From contig NZ_JXBB01000045.1 in NCBI RefSeq assembly GCF_001653195.1, positions 1-64,000 of the forward strand: 64,000 nucleotides of DNA, in the 5' to 3' direction. The translations under genes were made by a program, and so were the position numbers. Below the pieces are notes generated by a model. That model was given only the letters and a program-made list of their open reading frames with translations, was not told the origin of the DNA and did not search any database. This DNA comes from Hydrogenibacillus schlegelii. GTDB taxonomy: Bacteria > Bacillota > Bacilli > Thermicanales > DSM-22653. Each line of letters opens with the position of its first letter. Within the stretch, counting starts at the first letter, position 1. Shown one piece after another: positions 19,250 through 27,434 of this stretch.

Positions 19250-20713
19250 CTGGTCGAACGGCGCATTCTCCCGAACGGCGTTCGGCTGATCATCGACCGT
19301 GAGGCGGCGGCCCGCTCCGTCTCGGCGGGCCTGTTTATCGTCGCCGGCTCGCGGGACGAAGCGGACGACGAGGCAGGCTTGATGCATCTCATCGAGCACA
19401 TGGTTTTTAAGGGGACGTCATCCCGCACGGCCCGAGAGATCGCGCTCACCTTCGACCGCCTGGGTGCCGAGGTCGATGCGTACACGACGAAGGAATACAC
19501 CGCCTACACCGTGAAAGCGCTGCCGGAGGTGCTCCTCGACGCGTTCGATCTCCTGGTGGAGATGGTCACCCGACCGGCCTTTCCGGAAACCGAGCTGATC
19601 AAGGAAAAAAACGTCATCCTCGAAGAGATCCGCGCCGCCGAAGACGCCCCCGACGATCTCGTCCACGAGCTGGCGGCGGCCGCGGCCTACGGAACGCATC
19701 CTCTCGGTCGGCCGGTCCTCGGCCGTCGGTCGGTCGTCCGGGCGGCGGACCGGGCGTGCCTCGTCCGGCTGCATCGGCGGTTTTACCGTCCCGAGCGGAC
19801 GGTGGCCGTCCTGGCCGGCGCCGTTTCGGCGGCGGCGATCGAAAAAGCGGCGGCGCGCCTTGCGGCTTTCGGTGAGGCGGGCGCGGGGAGGGCCCCGGCC
19901 GGCGAAATTCAGGGGCCGGACGGCGAGACGGGCCCTCCGGCCCCCGAGACGGGGTCGGCGGCTTCCGGCAGGGCGAATGGGCCGGCGTTTGAGGTGGCGC
20001 CGACGGCCGACGGCGCGGGCGCGCCGGCCCCGGAGGAGGAGCCGAAGGAGCCGCCCTTTGCCGGCGGGCGGCGGCACCGGACGAGGCGGGAACTGGAGCA
20101 GGGGCACCTCGTCCTCGTCTATCCGGGCCTTCGAGCCGGCCATCCCGACGGTCCGTCCTGGGCGGTGCTGAACCGGCTCCTCGGCGGATCGATGGCGGCG
20201 CGGTTGTTTCAGCGGATCCGCGAGGATGAAGGCCTTGTCTACGACATCTACTCGTATACGGCGGCGTTTCGAGACAGCGGCTATCTCGCCGTTTATGCCG
20301 CCATGCATCCGGAACGGGCGGCGCGGGTGGAGGCGCTCATTGCGGAGGAGATCCGCGCTCTGATCGAGCGGGGCCCGGGGGAGGAGGAACTCGAGGCGGC
20401 CAAGCGGACCCTCATCGCCGGCTACGCCTTCGACCTCGAGTCGACGGAGGCCCGCCTCGAGCGCCTCGCCCGAGAGGCGATCTACCTCGGCCGGCACCCG
20501 GACCCGGAGACGGTCATGGCCCGGTACCGGGCCGTGTCGACGGACGCCGTCCGCAAGCTCGCGCACCGGCTCCTTCGCCCCGTCGGCCGAGCCTGGGTCG
20601 GGCCGGCCGTCGCCGGCGCCGAGCGCGGCGGCGCCTCTTGGGCCGCGAGACGGCACGCCCGCCGCGTTCGGGACGGATCGGCGGCGGGGGGGTCGGTCCA
20701 CGGTTGGGTCTGA
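19250..20713 (+). CDS. mlpA: M16-family zinc metalloprotease (MlpA/YmxG-like), CTG start
   Basis: 487 residues. An insulinase-type peptidase; in Bacillus this position holds mlpA/ymxG. The inverted zinc motif HLIEH is at about 46-50, and the third-ligand region NVILEEIRAAEDAPDD follows at about 120-135. The reading frame is closed by a stop at 19229, and the family N-terminus (VERRILPNGVRLIIDREAARSVS-type, seen from 19253) needs a start between 19232 and 19262. The only good one is CTG at 19250, 8 bp after AAAGGAGGC. Calling a later TTG would delete the first strand. Between the two halves (about residues 210-275) is an Ala/Pro/Gly/Glu-rich insertion absent from typical 410-420-residue members. 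Function may include processing of regulatory or sporulation-related peptides; unknown here. Confidence 0.88.
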   Translation: MVERRILPNGVRLIIDREAAARSVSAGLFIVAGSRDEADDEAGLMHLIEHMVFKGTSSRTAREIALTFDRLGAEVDAYTTKEYTAYTVKALPEVLLDAFDLLVEMVTRPAFPETELIKEKNVILEEIRAAEDAPDDLVHELAAAAAYGTHPLGRPVLGRRSVVRAADRACLVRLHRRFYRPERTVAVLAGAVSAAAIEKAAARLAAFGEAGAGRAPAGEIQGPDGETGPPAPETGSAASGRANGPAFEVAPTADGAGAPAPEEEPKEPPFAGGRRHRTRRELEQGHLVLVYPGLRAGHPDGPSWAVLNRLLGGSMAARLFQRIREDEGLVYDIYSYTAAFRDSGYLAVYAAMHPERAARVEALIAEEIRALIERGPGEEELEAAKRTLIAGYAFDLESTEARLERLAREAIYLGRHPDPETVMARYRAVSTDAVRKLAHRLLRPVGRAWVGPAVAGAERGGASWAARRHARRVRDGSAAGGSVHGWV

Positions 20714-20755
20714 CCGACGGCGGAGGCGCCAGCCGGCCGCGGTCGGGTCTGACCG
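20701..20755. repeat. short direct repeat at the mlpA stop
   Basis: Two 16-bp copies of CGGTYGGGTCTGACCG (20701-20716 and 20740-20755), differing by one base. The first contains the mlpA stop codon. The rest of the mlpA-dut gap (20714-20968, 255 bp) shows no gene and no convincing promoter. Confidence 0.5.
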
Positions 20756-20968
20756 GGGGGAGGGCTCCGCCGGCATCCGAGGCTTCGGGCTTACGTCGGC
20801 GTCGATTTCTCTTTCGAGGCCGAAGCTTCGGTGGATGACGTCGCCCTGGGTCGCCTTACGGTCGGAAACGAACCTGATCATCGGGGCAACGGATCGGACG
20901 TTGGGAGAAGACCGGCGCCGGGATCTTCGAAGTGAAACGGGTTCTTCTGGGCGAAAGGAGCGACCACC

Positions 20969-21466
20969 GTGGAAACCGATCGGCAAACGACGCCGCTTTC
21001 CGTCGGCGTCCGGTGGCTCAGGCCGGATCGGCCGCGAGAAGGACGGTTGCCGTTTTACGCGACGGACGGCGCCGCCGGCCTCGATCTCATGGCCGTCCTG
21101 GACGAGCCCCTCGTGATCCGCCCGTTTGAGCGGGTGCGGGTGCCGACGGGCATCGCCCTCGACATCCCCCGGCCGGACGTCGTCGCCCTCATCTTCCCGC
21201 GGAGCGGGCAGGCGTATCGTCGGGGGCTGACGATGGCGAACGCCGTCGGCGTCATCGACAGCGATTATACGGGCGAGATCCAGGTGCTCATGACGAACAT
21301 CAATCCGCAGGAAGCCGTCGTCGTCGAAGACGGCGAGCGGATCGCCCAGCTTCTTTTTATGCCGGTGTACCGGGCGGCCCTTTTCTGGACGGAAGCCCGG
21401 AAGGAGACCGCCCGGGGCGAAGGGGGGTTCGGCTCGACCGGCTTTCGGACGGACGAGCGGCGGTAA
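20969..21466 (+). CDS. dut: dUTP diphosphatase
   Basis: 165 residues. Trimeric dUTPase hydrolyses dUTP to dUMP and pyrophosphate, keeping uracil out of DNA and feeding dTMP synthesis. The five motifs are visible: AGLDLMA (I), PRSGQA (II), NAVGVIDSDYTGEI (III), ERIAQLLF (IV) and GEGGFGSTG (V). The GTG start at 20969 has GAAAGGAG about 9 bp upstream. dut follows the M16 protease as in Bacillus. Confidence 0.95.
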   Translation: METDRQTTPLSVGVRWLRPDRPREGRLPFYATDGAAGLDLMAVLDEPLVIRPFERVRVPTGIALDIPRPDVVALIFPRSGQAYRRGLTMANAVGVIDSDYTGEIQVLMTNINPQEAVVVEDGERIAQLLFMPVYRAALFWTEARKETARGEGGFGSTGFRTDERR

Positions 21467-21597
21467 CGCCGCACCGGCGATCGCCGCCTTCCTCGCATAG
21501 GGCCGGCTTCGTGGGCATATGCCTAGGGAAGGAAGCGCCCAGAAAAAACCGCCGTAAACGGGACGGAACCGGAATGCCGGCGGGCGGGGGTGGGGGC

Positions 21598-21852
21598 ATG
21601 CGGATGAGCGAACTCGGCGGCAAGGAACTCATCGATCTTTCGACCGGCGAGCGCCTCGGGATGATCCACGAGGCGGATCTCGTCGTCGATCCGGAGGATG
21701 GCGCCATCGCCGCCATCCTGCTTCCGGAACGGCGGGGGTTTTGGCGGAAAGCCCGGGGCGAGATCGCCATCCCGTGGGCGGCGATCCGGACGATCGGGCC
21801 GGAGATGGTCATCGTCGAACTGGGGCCGGCCCGGGCGCGGGCGTACGGCTGA
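21598..21852 (+). CDS. ymxH: PRC-barrel protein, YlmC/YmxH family
   Basis: 84 residues. A single PRC-barrel-like domain: MRMSELGGKELIDLSTGERLG, then DLVVDPEDGAIAAILLPE and PWAAIRTIGPEMVIVEL. The family is largely restricted to spore formers; function is not settled. The start is between ATG 21598 and 21604 (GGGGG-rich upstream); an upstream ATG at 21574 would add a poly-Gly run and is unlikely. Its transcript should end at the strong terminator before dpaA. Confidence 0.85.
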   Translation: MRMSELGGKELIDLSTGERLGMIHEADLVVDPEDGAIAAILLPERRGFWRKARGEIAIPWAAIRTIGPEMVIVELGPARARAYG

Positions 21853-21943
21853 TCGGGTCGCCCGGGTCGCCCGCTCGGTTCGTCCGGGGCGGCCCCGCCG
21901 GCGTCGGGGCGGAGGCGAGGCGGGCGGCGCCTTTTCGGCCGGG

Positions 21944-21972
21944 CACCGATTGGGCGGCTTCATCATACGGTA
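21944..21972 (+). promoter_or_regulatory. sigma-K-type promoter of dpaAB
   Basis: CACC at 21944-21947, a 16-bp spacer, and CATACGGTA at 21964-21972. This agrees at every fixed position with the Bacillus sigma-K consensus mACm-N16-CATAnnnTA. In B. subtilis dpaAB (spoVF) is transcribed by sigma-K in the mother cell. The expected start point (about 21979-21981) lies inside the left arm of the terminator hairpin. Confidence 0.7.
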
Positions 21973-22004
21973 AGGGTGCAGCGTCACGCTGCACCCTTTT
22001 TTCG
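21972..22004 (+). terminator. strong intrinsic terminator between ymxH and dpaA
   Basis: A perfect 12-bp stem (AAGGGTGCAGCG at 21972-21983, CGCTGCACCCTT at 21987-21998) with a 3-nt loop and a run of six or more T. It would stop vegetative transcripts from dut/ymxH. It begins at the last base of the sigma-K -10 element. Confidence 0.9.
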
Positions 22005-22029
22005 TCGGGACCAAAGGAAGGGGACGGCG

Positions 22030-22911
22030 ATGTTGTTGACCGGAAAACGCGTGCTCATCGTCGGCGGCGACGCCCGGCAGCTGACGATCGCCCGAACGCT
22101 GGTCGAACGGGACGCCGCGGTGTGCCTTGCCGGCTACGAAAACCTTCACGCGCCGCTTCCGGGCACGCGGCTTGTCGATTTGGCGCCGGAGACGCTTGCC
22201 GGCTTCGACGCCGTCATCTTCCCCGCCAAGGGGATCGGCGAAGACGGCGCCGTCGAGTCGCTCTTCAGCCCGAAGCCGCTCCTTTTGCGAGAAGCGCACT
22301 TTCGCGCCCTCCGGGGGGCGGTGCTCTACACCGGCATCGCCGGGCCGTACCTCCGGGAGCAGGCGATGAAATTCGGCCTCCCTCTCGTCGTCCTGTTCGA
22401 TCGAGACGACGTGGCCATCCTGAACGCCGTGCCGACCGCCGAAGGGGCGATCATGTTCGCCATCCAGCATACCGACATCACCCTGCACGGGAGCGACGCC
22501 GCCGTCATCGGCTTCGGCCGCGTCGGGATGACGCTGGCGCCCCGCCTCCGGGCCCTCGGGGCTCGGGTTCGGGTCTTTGCCCGGCAGCCGGAGGCGCTCG
22601 CCCGGGCGTACGAGATGGGCTTGGAGCCGTTGGACCTCGGCGCCCTTCGGTCGGAAATACGCCCCGTCGATCTCGTCTTCAACACCGTGCCGGCGCCGAT
22701 CCTCACGGCGGACGTGCTGGCGGAGATGAAGCCGTCGGCGTTCATCCTCGACCTCGCCTCGGCGCCCGGCGGAACGGATTTTCTCTTTGCCGAAAAGCGG
22801 GGCATCCGGGCGCTTCTGGCCCCGTCTCTTCCGGGGCTCGTCGCGCCGAAGACCGCCGGCAAGATCCTCGCGGACGTGCTCACCCGCCTCATCGCCGCCC
22901 AAAAGCCCTGA
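22030..22911 (+). CDS. dpaA: dipicolinate synthase subunit A
   Basis: 293 residues. With DpaB it makes dipicolinic acid from the diaminopimelate-pathway intermediate derived from aspartate semialdehyde and pyruvate; dipicolinate with calcium fills the spore core. The N-terminal domain (KRVLIVGGDARQLTIARTL) and Rossmann motif VIGFGRVGMTLA (about 158-169) are visible. The ATG at 22030 has GGAAGGGGA upstream. It is expected to be expressed only in the late mother cell. dpaB follows after 14 bp. Confidence 0.95.
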   Translation: MLLTGKRVLIVGGDARQLTIARTLVERDAAVCLAGYENLHAPLPGTRLVDLAPETLAGFDAVIFPAKGIGEDGAVESLFSPKPLLLREAHFRALRGAVLYTGIAGPYLREQAMKFGLPLVVLFDRDDVAILNAVPTAEGAIMFAIQHTDITLHGSDAAVIGFGRVGMTLAPRLRALGARVRVFARQPEALARAYEMGLEPLDLGALRSEIRPVDLVFNTVPAPILTADVLAEMKPSAFILDLASAPGGTDFLFAEKRGIRALLAPSLPGLVAPKTAGKILADVLTRLIAAQKP

Positions 22912-22925
22912 AAGGAGCGACGACG

Positions 22926-23591
22926 ATGACCGCCGACCCCGCCATGCTCCACGGCAAGACGATCGGTTTCGGCATCACCGGTTCCCACTGCACGTATGCG
23001 GAAGTCCTCGGCCCGATGGAAGCGCTCGTTCGGCTCGGCGCCCGGGTGATCCCGGTGGCGACGCATACGGTCCTCACGACGGACACCCGCTTCGGCAAGG
23101 CGGACGACTGGGTCGCCCGGCTTGAGGCGATCACCGGCGAGCGCATCCGAGGCTCGATCCCAGAGGTCGAGCCGTTCGGGCCGAAAAGAACGCTCGACGC
23201 GTTCGTCATCTCGCCGATGACCGGAAACACCCTCGCCCGCTTCGCGAACGCCATCACCGATTCTCCGGTGCTCATGGCCGCCAAGGCGACGCTCCGGAAC
23301 GGTCGACCGGTCATCCTCGCCGTCTCGACCAACGACGGCCTCGGCCTGAACGCTCAGAACATCGCCAAGCTCCTCGTCGCCCGGAACGTCTACTTCGTCC
23401 CCTTCGGCCAGGACGATCCGCTCGGCAAGCCGACGTCTCTCGTCGCCCGAATGGACCTCCTCGTCCCGGCGGTGGCAGCGGCCCTCGAAGGGCGGCAGCT
23501 GCAACCGCTTCTCGTGCTTCATCCGAAAGCGATGGAAGCGATCGCTCACGCGGAAGGCGGTCGAACCGGCACCGCAGCGGAAAGCGGTTGA
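22926..23591 (+). CDS. dpaB: dipicolinate synthase subunit B (flavoprotein-like)
   Basis: 221 residues. The HFCD/flavoprotein-fold partner of DpaA. Seen: GKTIGFGITGSHCTYAEV (10-27), the PMTGNTLARFANAITDSPV block and VSTNDGLGLNAQNIAKLL near 135-155. The ATG at 22926 has AAAGGAGCG upstream. The last codons run into the first copy of a short GGCGGTYGAAGC repeat; some of the 3' sequence is therefore not family-conserved. Confidence 0.95.
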   Translation: MTADPAMLHGKTIGFGITGSHCTYAEVLGPMEALVRLGARVIPVATHTVLTTDTRFGKADDWVARLEAITGERIRGSIPEVEPFGPKRTLDAFVISPMTGNTLARFANAITDSPVLMAAKATLRNGRPVILAVSTNDGLGLNAQNIAKLLVARNVYFVPFGQDDPLGKPTSLVARMDLLVPAVAAALEGRQLQPLLVLHPKAMEAIAHAEGGRTGTAAESG

Positions 23592-23686
23592 AGCGTTCCT
23601 GCCGCAAAAGGCGGTCGAAGCCTCCCTTTAGCGGGAGGCGGCTCAGGCGTCTTTCAGGCGTCTCTGCAGCCGAAGGCGGTTGAAGC
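23553..23686 (+). repeat. four copies of a 14-15-bp motif (GAARGCGGTYGAAGC)
   Basis: Copies lie at 23553-23566, 23580-23594, 23607-23621 and 23672-23686, with one or two mismatches each. A GCCTCCC/GGGAGGC hairpin (23620-23640) lies between copies 3 and 4. The first two copies are at the dpaB 3' end, and the last forms the -35 of the asd promoter. Confidence 0.6.
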
Positions 23687-23709
23687 GGCGGCAGCCCTCG
23701 CGGTAGAAT
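23680..23709 (+). promoter_or_regulatory. sigma-A promoter of asd
   Basis: TTGAAG (23680-23685), 18-bp spacer, TAGAAT (23704-23709), 28 bp before the asd start. It uncouples vegetative asd-dapG-dapA expression from sporulation-specific dpaAB. Confidence 0.65.
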
Positions 23710-23736
23710 GAAAAGAAAACGAGGGGAGAGAAACCG

Positions 23737-24798
23737 ATGGCCTATCGCGTAGCCGTCGTTGGCGCGACCGGCGCCGTCGGCGAAGCGATGATCGCCGAGC
23801 TGGAACGCTCAACCCTGCCGATTGCCGAACTGGTGCCGATGGCGTCCGCCCGCTCGGCGGGGAAAACGGTCGCCTTTCGCGGGGCGGAGGTGCCCGTCGT
23901 CGAGGCGACGCCGGAGGCGTTTTCCGGCGTCGATCTCGCTCTTTTCAGCGCCGGCGGCCAGACGAGCCGGGCCCTCGCCCCGGAAGCCGTCCGGCGGGGG
24001 GCGGTTGTCGTCGACAACTCGAGCGCTTTTCGTCTCGAAGACCGCGTCCCGCTCGTCGTTCCGGAGGTGAACGCCGAGGCGTTGGCGGATCACCGGGGGC
24101 TCATCGCCAACCCGAACTGCTCGACGATTCAGATGGTCGTCGCCCTGGCCCCCCTTCGGGAGCGCTACGGTCTTCGGCGAATCGTCGTGAGCACCTACCA
24201 GGCCGTCTCGGGGGCCGGCCGGCGGGCGGTCGACGCCCTGCGCTTCGAAAGCGGCCGGTGGCTCGAAGGGGAAGGGTTCGTCCCGGAGGTGCTTCCGGTC
24301 GCCTCGCTTCCGGTCAAATACCCGATCGCCGACAACGTCATCCCGCAGATCGACCGTTTTGAACCGAACGGCTTTACGTTTGAAGAGATGAAGATGGTGC
24401 GGGAGACGCAGAAGATTTTCGGCGATCCGGCGCTGGAAGTCGCCGCCACGTGCGTACGGGTGCCGGTCACCGTCGGCCACAGCGAGGCGGTGACGGTCGA
24501 ACTCGAGGAAGCACCGGCCTCCATGGAAGACGTCGTCGAGGCGCTCCGGGCGGCGCCGGGCGTCGTCGTCTGGGATGACCCGACGGCGCAGCGGTATCCG
24601 ACGCCGATGCTCGTCCGAGGCGAGCGGGACGTTTACGTCGGCCGCATCCGGCGGGACCTCTTCCGGCCCAACGTCGTCCACCTGTGGGTGGTCGCCGACA
24701 ACCTCGTCAAAGGCGCCGCCTGGAACGCGGTCCAGATCGCCGAGACGCTCGAGGAAAAGGGGCTTCTCCGCGTTCCGGCGGCGGAAGGCGACCGGTAG
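23737..24798 (+). CDS. asd: aspartate-semialdehyde dehydrogenase
   Basis: 353 residues. Reduces aspartyl phosphate to aspartate semialdehyde, the branch point to lysine/diaminopimelate, methionine and threonine. Seen: VVGATGAVGEAM (7-18), the catalytic cysteine in NPNCSTIQM (about C128), and HSEAVTVELEE. The ATG at 23737 has GAGGGGAGAG upstream. First gene of asd-dapG-dapA. Confidence 0.96.
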   Translation: MAYRVAVVGATGAVGEAMIAELERSTLPIAELVPMASARSAGKTVAFRGAEVPVVEATPEAFSGVDLALFSAGGQTSRALAPEAVRRGAVVVDNSSAFRLEDRVPLVVPEVNAEALADHRGLIANPNCSTIQMVVALAPLRERYGLRRIVVSTYQAVSGAGRRAVDALRFESGRWLEGEGFVPEVLPVASLPVKYPIADNVIPQIDRFEPNGFTFEEMKMVRETQKIFGDPALEVAATCVRVPVTVGHSEAVTVELEEAPASMEDVVEALRAAPGVVVWDDPTAQRYPTPMLVRGERDVYVGRIRRDLFRPNVVHLWVVADNLVKGAAWNAVQIAETLEEKGLLRVPAAEGDR

Positions 24799-24887
24799 GC
24801 GCATCCGCCGGTCGATCGCCGCCGCGCTTGGGGATCGTCCTTCGTTCCCGGTCGCCCGGCCGGAATCGGGGAGGAAGGAGACCGGAG

Positions 24888-26294
24888 ATGGACATCATTG
24901 TGCAAAAGTTTGGTGGAACGTCCGTCGCCGACGAAAAGCGGCGCCGGCGGGTGATCGAGCACATTCGGCGGGCCCTCGGCGAAGGGTTCCGCGTCGTCGC
25001 CGTCGTCTCGGCCATGGGGCGCCGGGGCGATCCGTATGCGACGGACACGCTCCTAGACCTCGTCGGCGGCGAACGGACGCTTCTTCCTCCGCGGGAGCGG
25101 GATCTCCTCCTTTCCACCGGCGAGATCATCTCGGCCGCCGTCCTCGCGCAGGCCCTGTGGGAGGCGGGCATCCCGAACACCGTCCTCACCGGCGGCCAGG
25201 CCGGGATCGTGACGACCGATCACTTTACCCGGGCCGAAATCGTCGGCCTGAGGCCCGAGCGGGTCCGGGACGTTCTTGCCCTCGGCCACGTCGCCGTCGT
25301 CGCCGGCTTTCAGGGGCAGTCGGCCGACGGCGAGATCACGACCCTCGGGCGCGGCGGTTCCGACACGACGGCCGCCGCCCTCGGGGTCGCCCTCGAAGCC
25401 CGGGCGATCGAAATCTTCACCGACGTCGACGGCGTCATGACGGCCGATCCGCGGATTGCGCCGGAAGCCCGGCCGATCCGGACGATGACGTACGTCGAGG
25501 TGGCCAACTTTGCCTACCTCGGCGCCAAGGTCATCCACCCCCGGGCGGTCGAGCTGGCGATGCAGAAGAACATCCCGATCCGCGTCCGGGGGACGATGTC
25601 CGCCGATGCCGGCACCTTGATCGCCGCCCCGGCCCTCTCCGGCGCCGCGGCGGTGCGGGAGCGGGTCGTCACCGGCATCGCCCAGACGCCGGGGGTGACG
25701 CAGATCCGGGTCGAGGTGGACGGCGTCGATCCGATGCTGCCGATGGCCGTATTCGGAGCGATGGCCGAAAACGGCATCAGCGTCGATCTCATCAACGTCT
25801 TTCCCCGGGGCGTCGTCTACACCGTCCGGGCCGCCGACGCGCCGCGGGCCCAGGCCCTGCTGGAGGCGAAAGGGTTTCGGCCGGCGGTCACGCCGGGCTG
25901 CGCCAAGGTGAGCGTCATCGGTGCCGGCATGGCCGGCCGGCCGGGCGTCATGGCGACGATCGTGTCGGCCCTCACCGCGGCCGGCATCGAGATCCTCCAG
26001 TCCGCCGACTCCCACACGACGATCTGGGTGCTCGTGCGGGAAGACAAGATGGCCGAGGCGGTCCGGGTGCTGCACCGGGCGTTTCGCTTAGGCGAGGGGG
26101 ACGAAGCGGGCGGCGGCCCCTCCGGCGCGGAAGGCGTCCGAAGTTCCGGCCGGCCTGCGGCCGAGCGCGCCGCTTTCGCCGATCTTTCCGGCGCCCGGCC
26201 GGGCGCCGGTGCTCAGGCCGCAATCGATACCGGGAAGGCGGGGGTTCACCATGCCGTTTCCAAGGCTCATCACGGCGATGGTCACGCCGTTTGA
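24888..26294 (+). CDS. dapG: aspartokinase (DapG type) with C-terminal extension
   Basis: 468 residues against about 404 for B. subtilis DapG. Phosphorylates aspartate. The kinase domain has VQKFGGTSVAD (5-15), STGEIISA and FTDVDGVMTADPRI (about 180-193); two ACT domains follow (about 265-330 and 345-400). The last 65 residues (from about AFRLGEGDEAGG) are Gly/Ala-rich and unlike the family, and the final 15 codons overlap the start of dapA by 44 bp in another frame. The ATG at 24888 has GGAAGGAG upstream. In B. subtilis DapG responds to meso-diaminopimelate; such control here is inferred. Confidence 0.94.
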   Translation: MDIIVQKFGGTSVADEKRRRRVIEHIRRALGEGFRVVAVVSAMGRRGDPYATDTLLDLVGGERTLLPPRERDLLLSTGEIISAAVLAQALWEAGIPNTVLTGGQAGIVTTDHFTRAEIVGLRPERVRDVLALGHVAVVAGFQGQSADGEITTLGRGGSDTTAAALGVALEARAIEIFTDVDGVMTADPRIAPEARPIRTMTYVEVANFAYLGAKVIHPRAVELAMQKNIPIRVRGTMSADAGTLIAAPALSGAAAVRERVVTGIAQTPGVTQIRVEVDGVDPMLPMAVFGAMAENGISVDLINVFPRGVVYTVRAADAPRAQALLEAKGFRPAVTPGCAKVSVIGAGMAGRPGVMATIVSALTAAGIEILQSADSHTTIWVLVREDKMAEAVRVLHRAFRLGEGDEAGGGPSGAEGVRSSGRPAAERAAFADLSGARPGAGAQAAIDTGKAGVHHAVSKAHHGDGHAV

Positions 26295-27144
26295 CGATGC
26301 CGGCGCCATCGACTGGCCGACCGTCGACCGGCTCGTCGACCATCTGATCGCCCACGGCTCGGAAGGGATCGTCGTCGCCGGGACGACCGGCGAGTCGCCG
26401 ACGCTTACCGAGGCGGAAAAGCTCGCCCTGTTCGAGCGGGTCAAGGCCCGGGCCGCCGGCCGGGCGCAGGTCATCGCCGGCACCGGCACGAACGACACCG
26501 CGGCCTCCATCCGGCTGACGCGGGAGGCGGAAGCCCTCGGCGTCGACGGCGTCATGCTCGTCGTGCCGTACTACAACCGGCCGTCCCAGCGGGGGCTGTA
26601 CGAACACTTCCGCGCCGTTGCCGAGGCCACCTCGCTTCCGATCATGCTCTACAACGTCCCGGGGAGAACCGGGGCCAATCTCGCCGCCGACACCGTCATC
26701 GCCCTGAGCCGGATCGACAACATCGTCGCGGTGAAGGAGGCGAGCGGGGACCTCACCCAGATGGCCCGCATCCTCGAGGAAGCGCGGCCAGGCTTTCAGG
26801 TCTTGAGCGGCGACGACAAGATGCTTCTTCCGCTGCTTGCCATCGGCGGCCATGGCGTCGTGAGCGTCGCCGCCCATATCGTCGGCGACGCGCTGAAGGA
26901 GCTCATTGAGGCGTTTTTGGCCGGCGAGGTCGCCCGGGCGGCGGCGCTTCACCGGCGGTATCTGCCGATTTTTGAAGGGCTATTTTTCACCGCGAGCCCG
27001 GCGCCGGTCAAGGCCGCCCTGGCGATGACGGGGCTCCCGGTCGGGGGGCTCCGGCTGCCCCTCGTCCCGCTGAACGCGGAGGAGAGGAATCATCTCCGGA
27101 CCCTCCTCGTTCGGGTGCTCGGCGAAGCCGCCCTCGTCGCCTGA
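26251..27144 (+). CDS. dapA: 4-hydroxy-tetrahydrodipicolinate synthase
   Basis: 297 residues. Condenses aspartate semialdehyde with pyruvate through a Schiff-base lysine, the first committed step to diaminopimelate and lysine, and supplies dipicolinate. Seen: AGTTGESPTLTEAEK (about 43-57), VPYYNRPSQ (about 106-114) and the active lysine in AVKEASGD (about K165). The ATG at 26251 follows GGGAAGGCGGGGG and lies inside the dapG frame. Confidence 0.95.
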   Translation: MPFPRLITAMVTPFDDAGAIDWPTVDRLVDHLIAHGSEGIVVAGTTGESPTLTEAEKLALFERVKARAAGRAQVIAGTGTNDTAASIRLTREAEALGVDGVMLVVPYYNRPSQRGLYEHFRAVAEATSLPIMLYNVPGRTGANLAADTVIALSRIDNIVAVKEASGDLTQMARILEEARPGFQVLSGDDKMLLPLLAIGGHGVVSVAAHIVGDALKELIEAFLAGEVARAAALHRRYLPIFEGLFFTASPAPVKAALAMTGLPVGGLRLPLVPLNAEERNHLRTLLVRVLGEAALVA

Positions 27145-27326
27145 GCGTCGGCGGCGTCCGACCGGATGCGCGGGCCGCCAGCCCCCGTCGTCCGGGCGCC
27201 GCCGTCGATCCGTGGGGGCGCCGGAGGCCGGAGCCCGGAGCGTTCCGGCTTCCGGCGCGTCCCGGTACATAACCGTTCGCCGGTCTCGCCCGGCCTCGGT
27301 CGCGCCGTTTTGCACGGGCCCGGCGC
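27145..27326. other. dapA-rnj gap
   Basis: GC-rich, with no gene or clear terminator. Only the promoter that follows is supported. The whole gap to rnj is 290 bp. Confidence 0.4.
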
Positions 27327-27355
27327 TTTACTTTTGCGCCGCTGCCGCCTATAAT
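27327..27355 (+). promoter_or_regulatory. sigma-A promoter of the RNase J gene
   Basis: TTTACT (27327-27332), 17-bp spacer, perfect TATAAT (27350-27355). It leaves a leader of about 75 nt before the GTG start. Confidence 0.65.
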
Positions 27356-27434
27356 GAATCTCAAGTGTGGATGGTGCGGCTTCCCTTTTTGCTGAGCCTG
27401 GTGACGGCAACCGCAACGAACAGGAGGCGTTGCG

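Noticed and set aside
21497-21524. Sigma-E-like promoter upstream of ymxH (ATA ... CATATGCC)
   Set aside because: Only the CATA core matches; the downstream half of the -10 does not, so it is not listed as a promoter.
23620-23640. Terminator after dpaB
   Set aside because: The GCCTCCC/GGGAGGC hairpin has no T tract, so intrinsic termination is not supported.
23592-23736. Lysine riboswitch before asd
   Set aside because: The short leader after the promoter (about 25 nt) cannot hold the aptamer, and no terminator/antiterminator pair is present.
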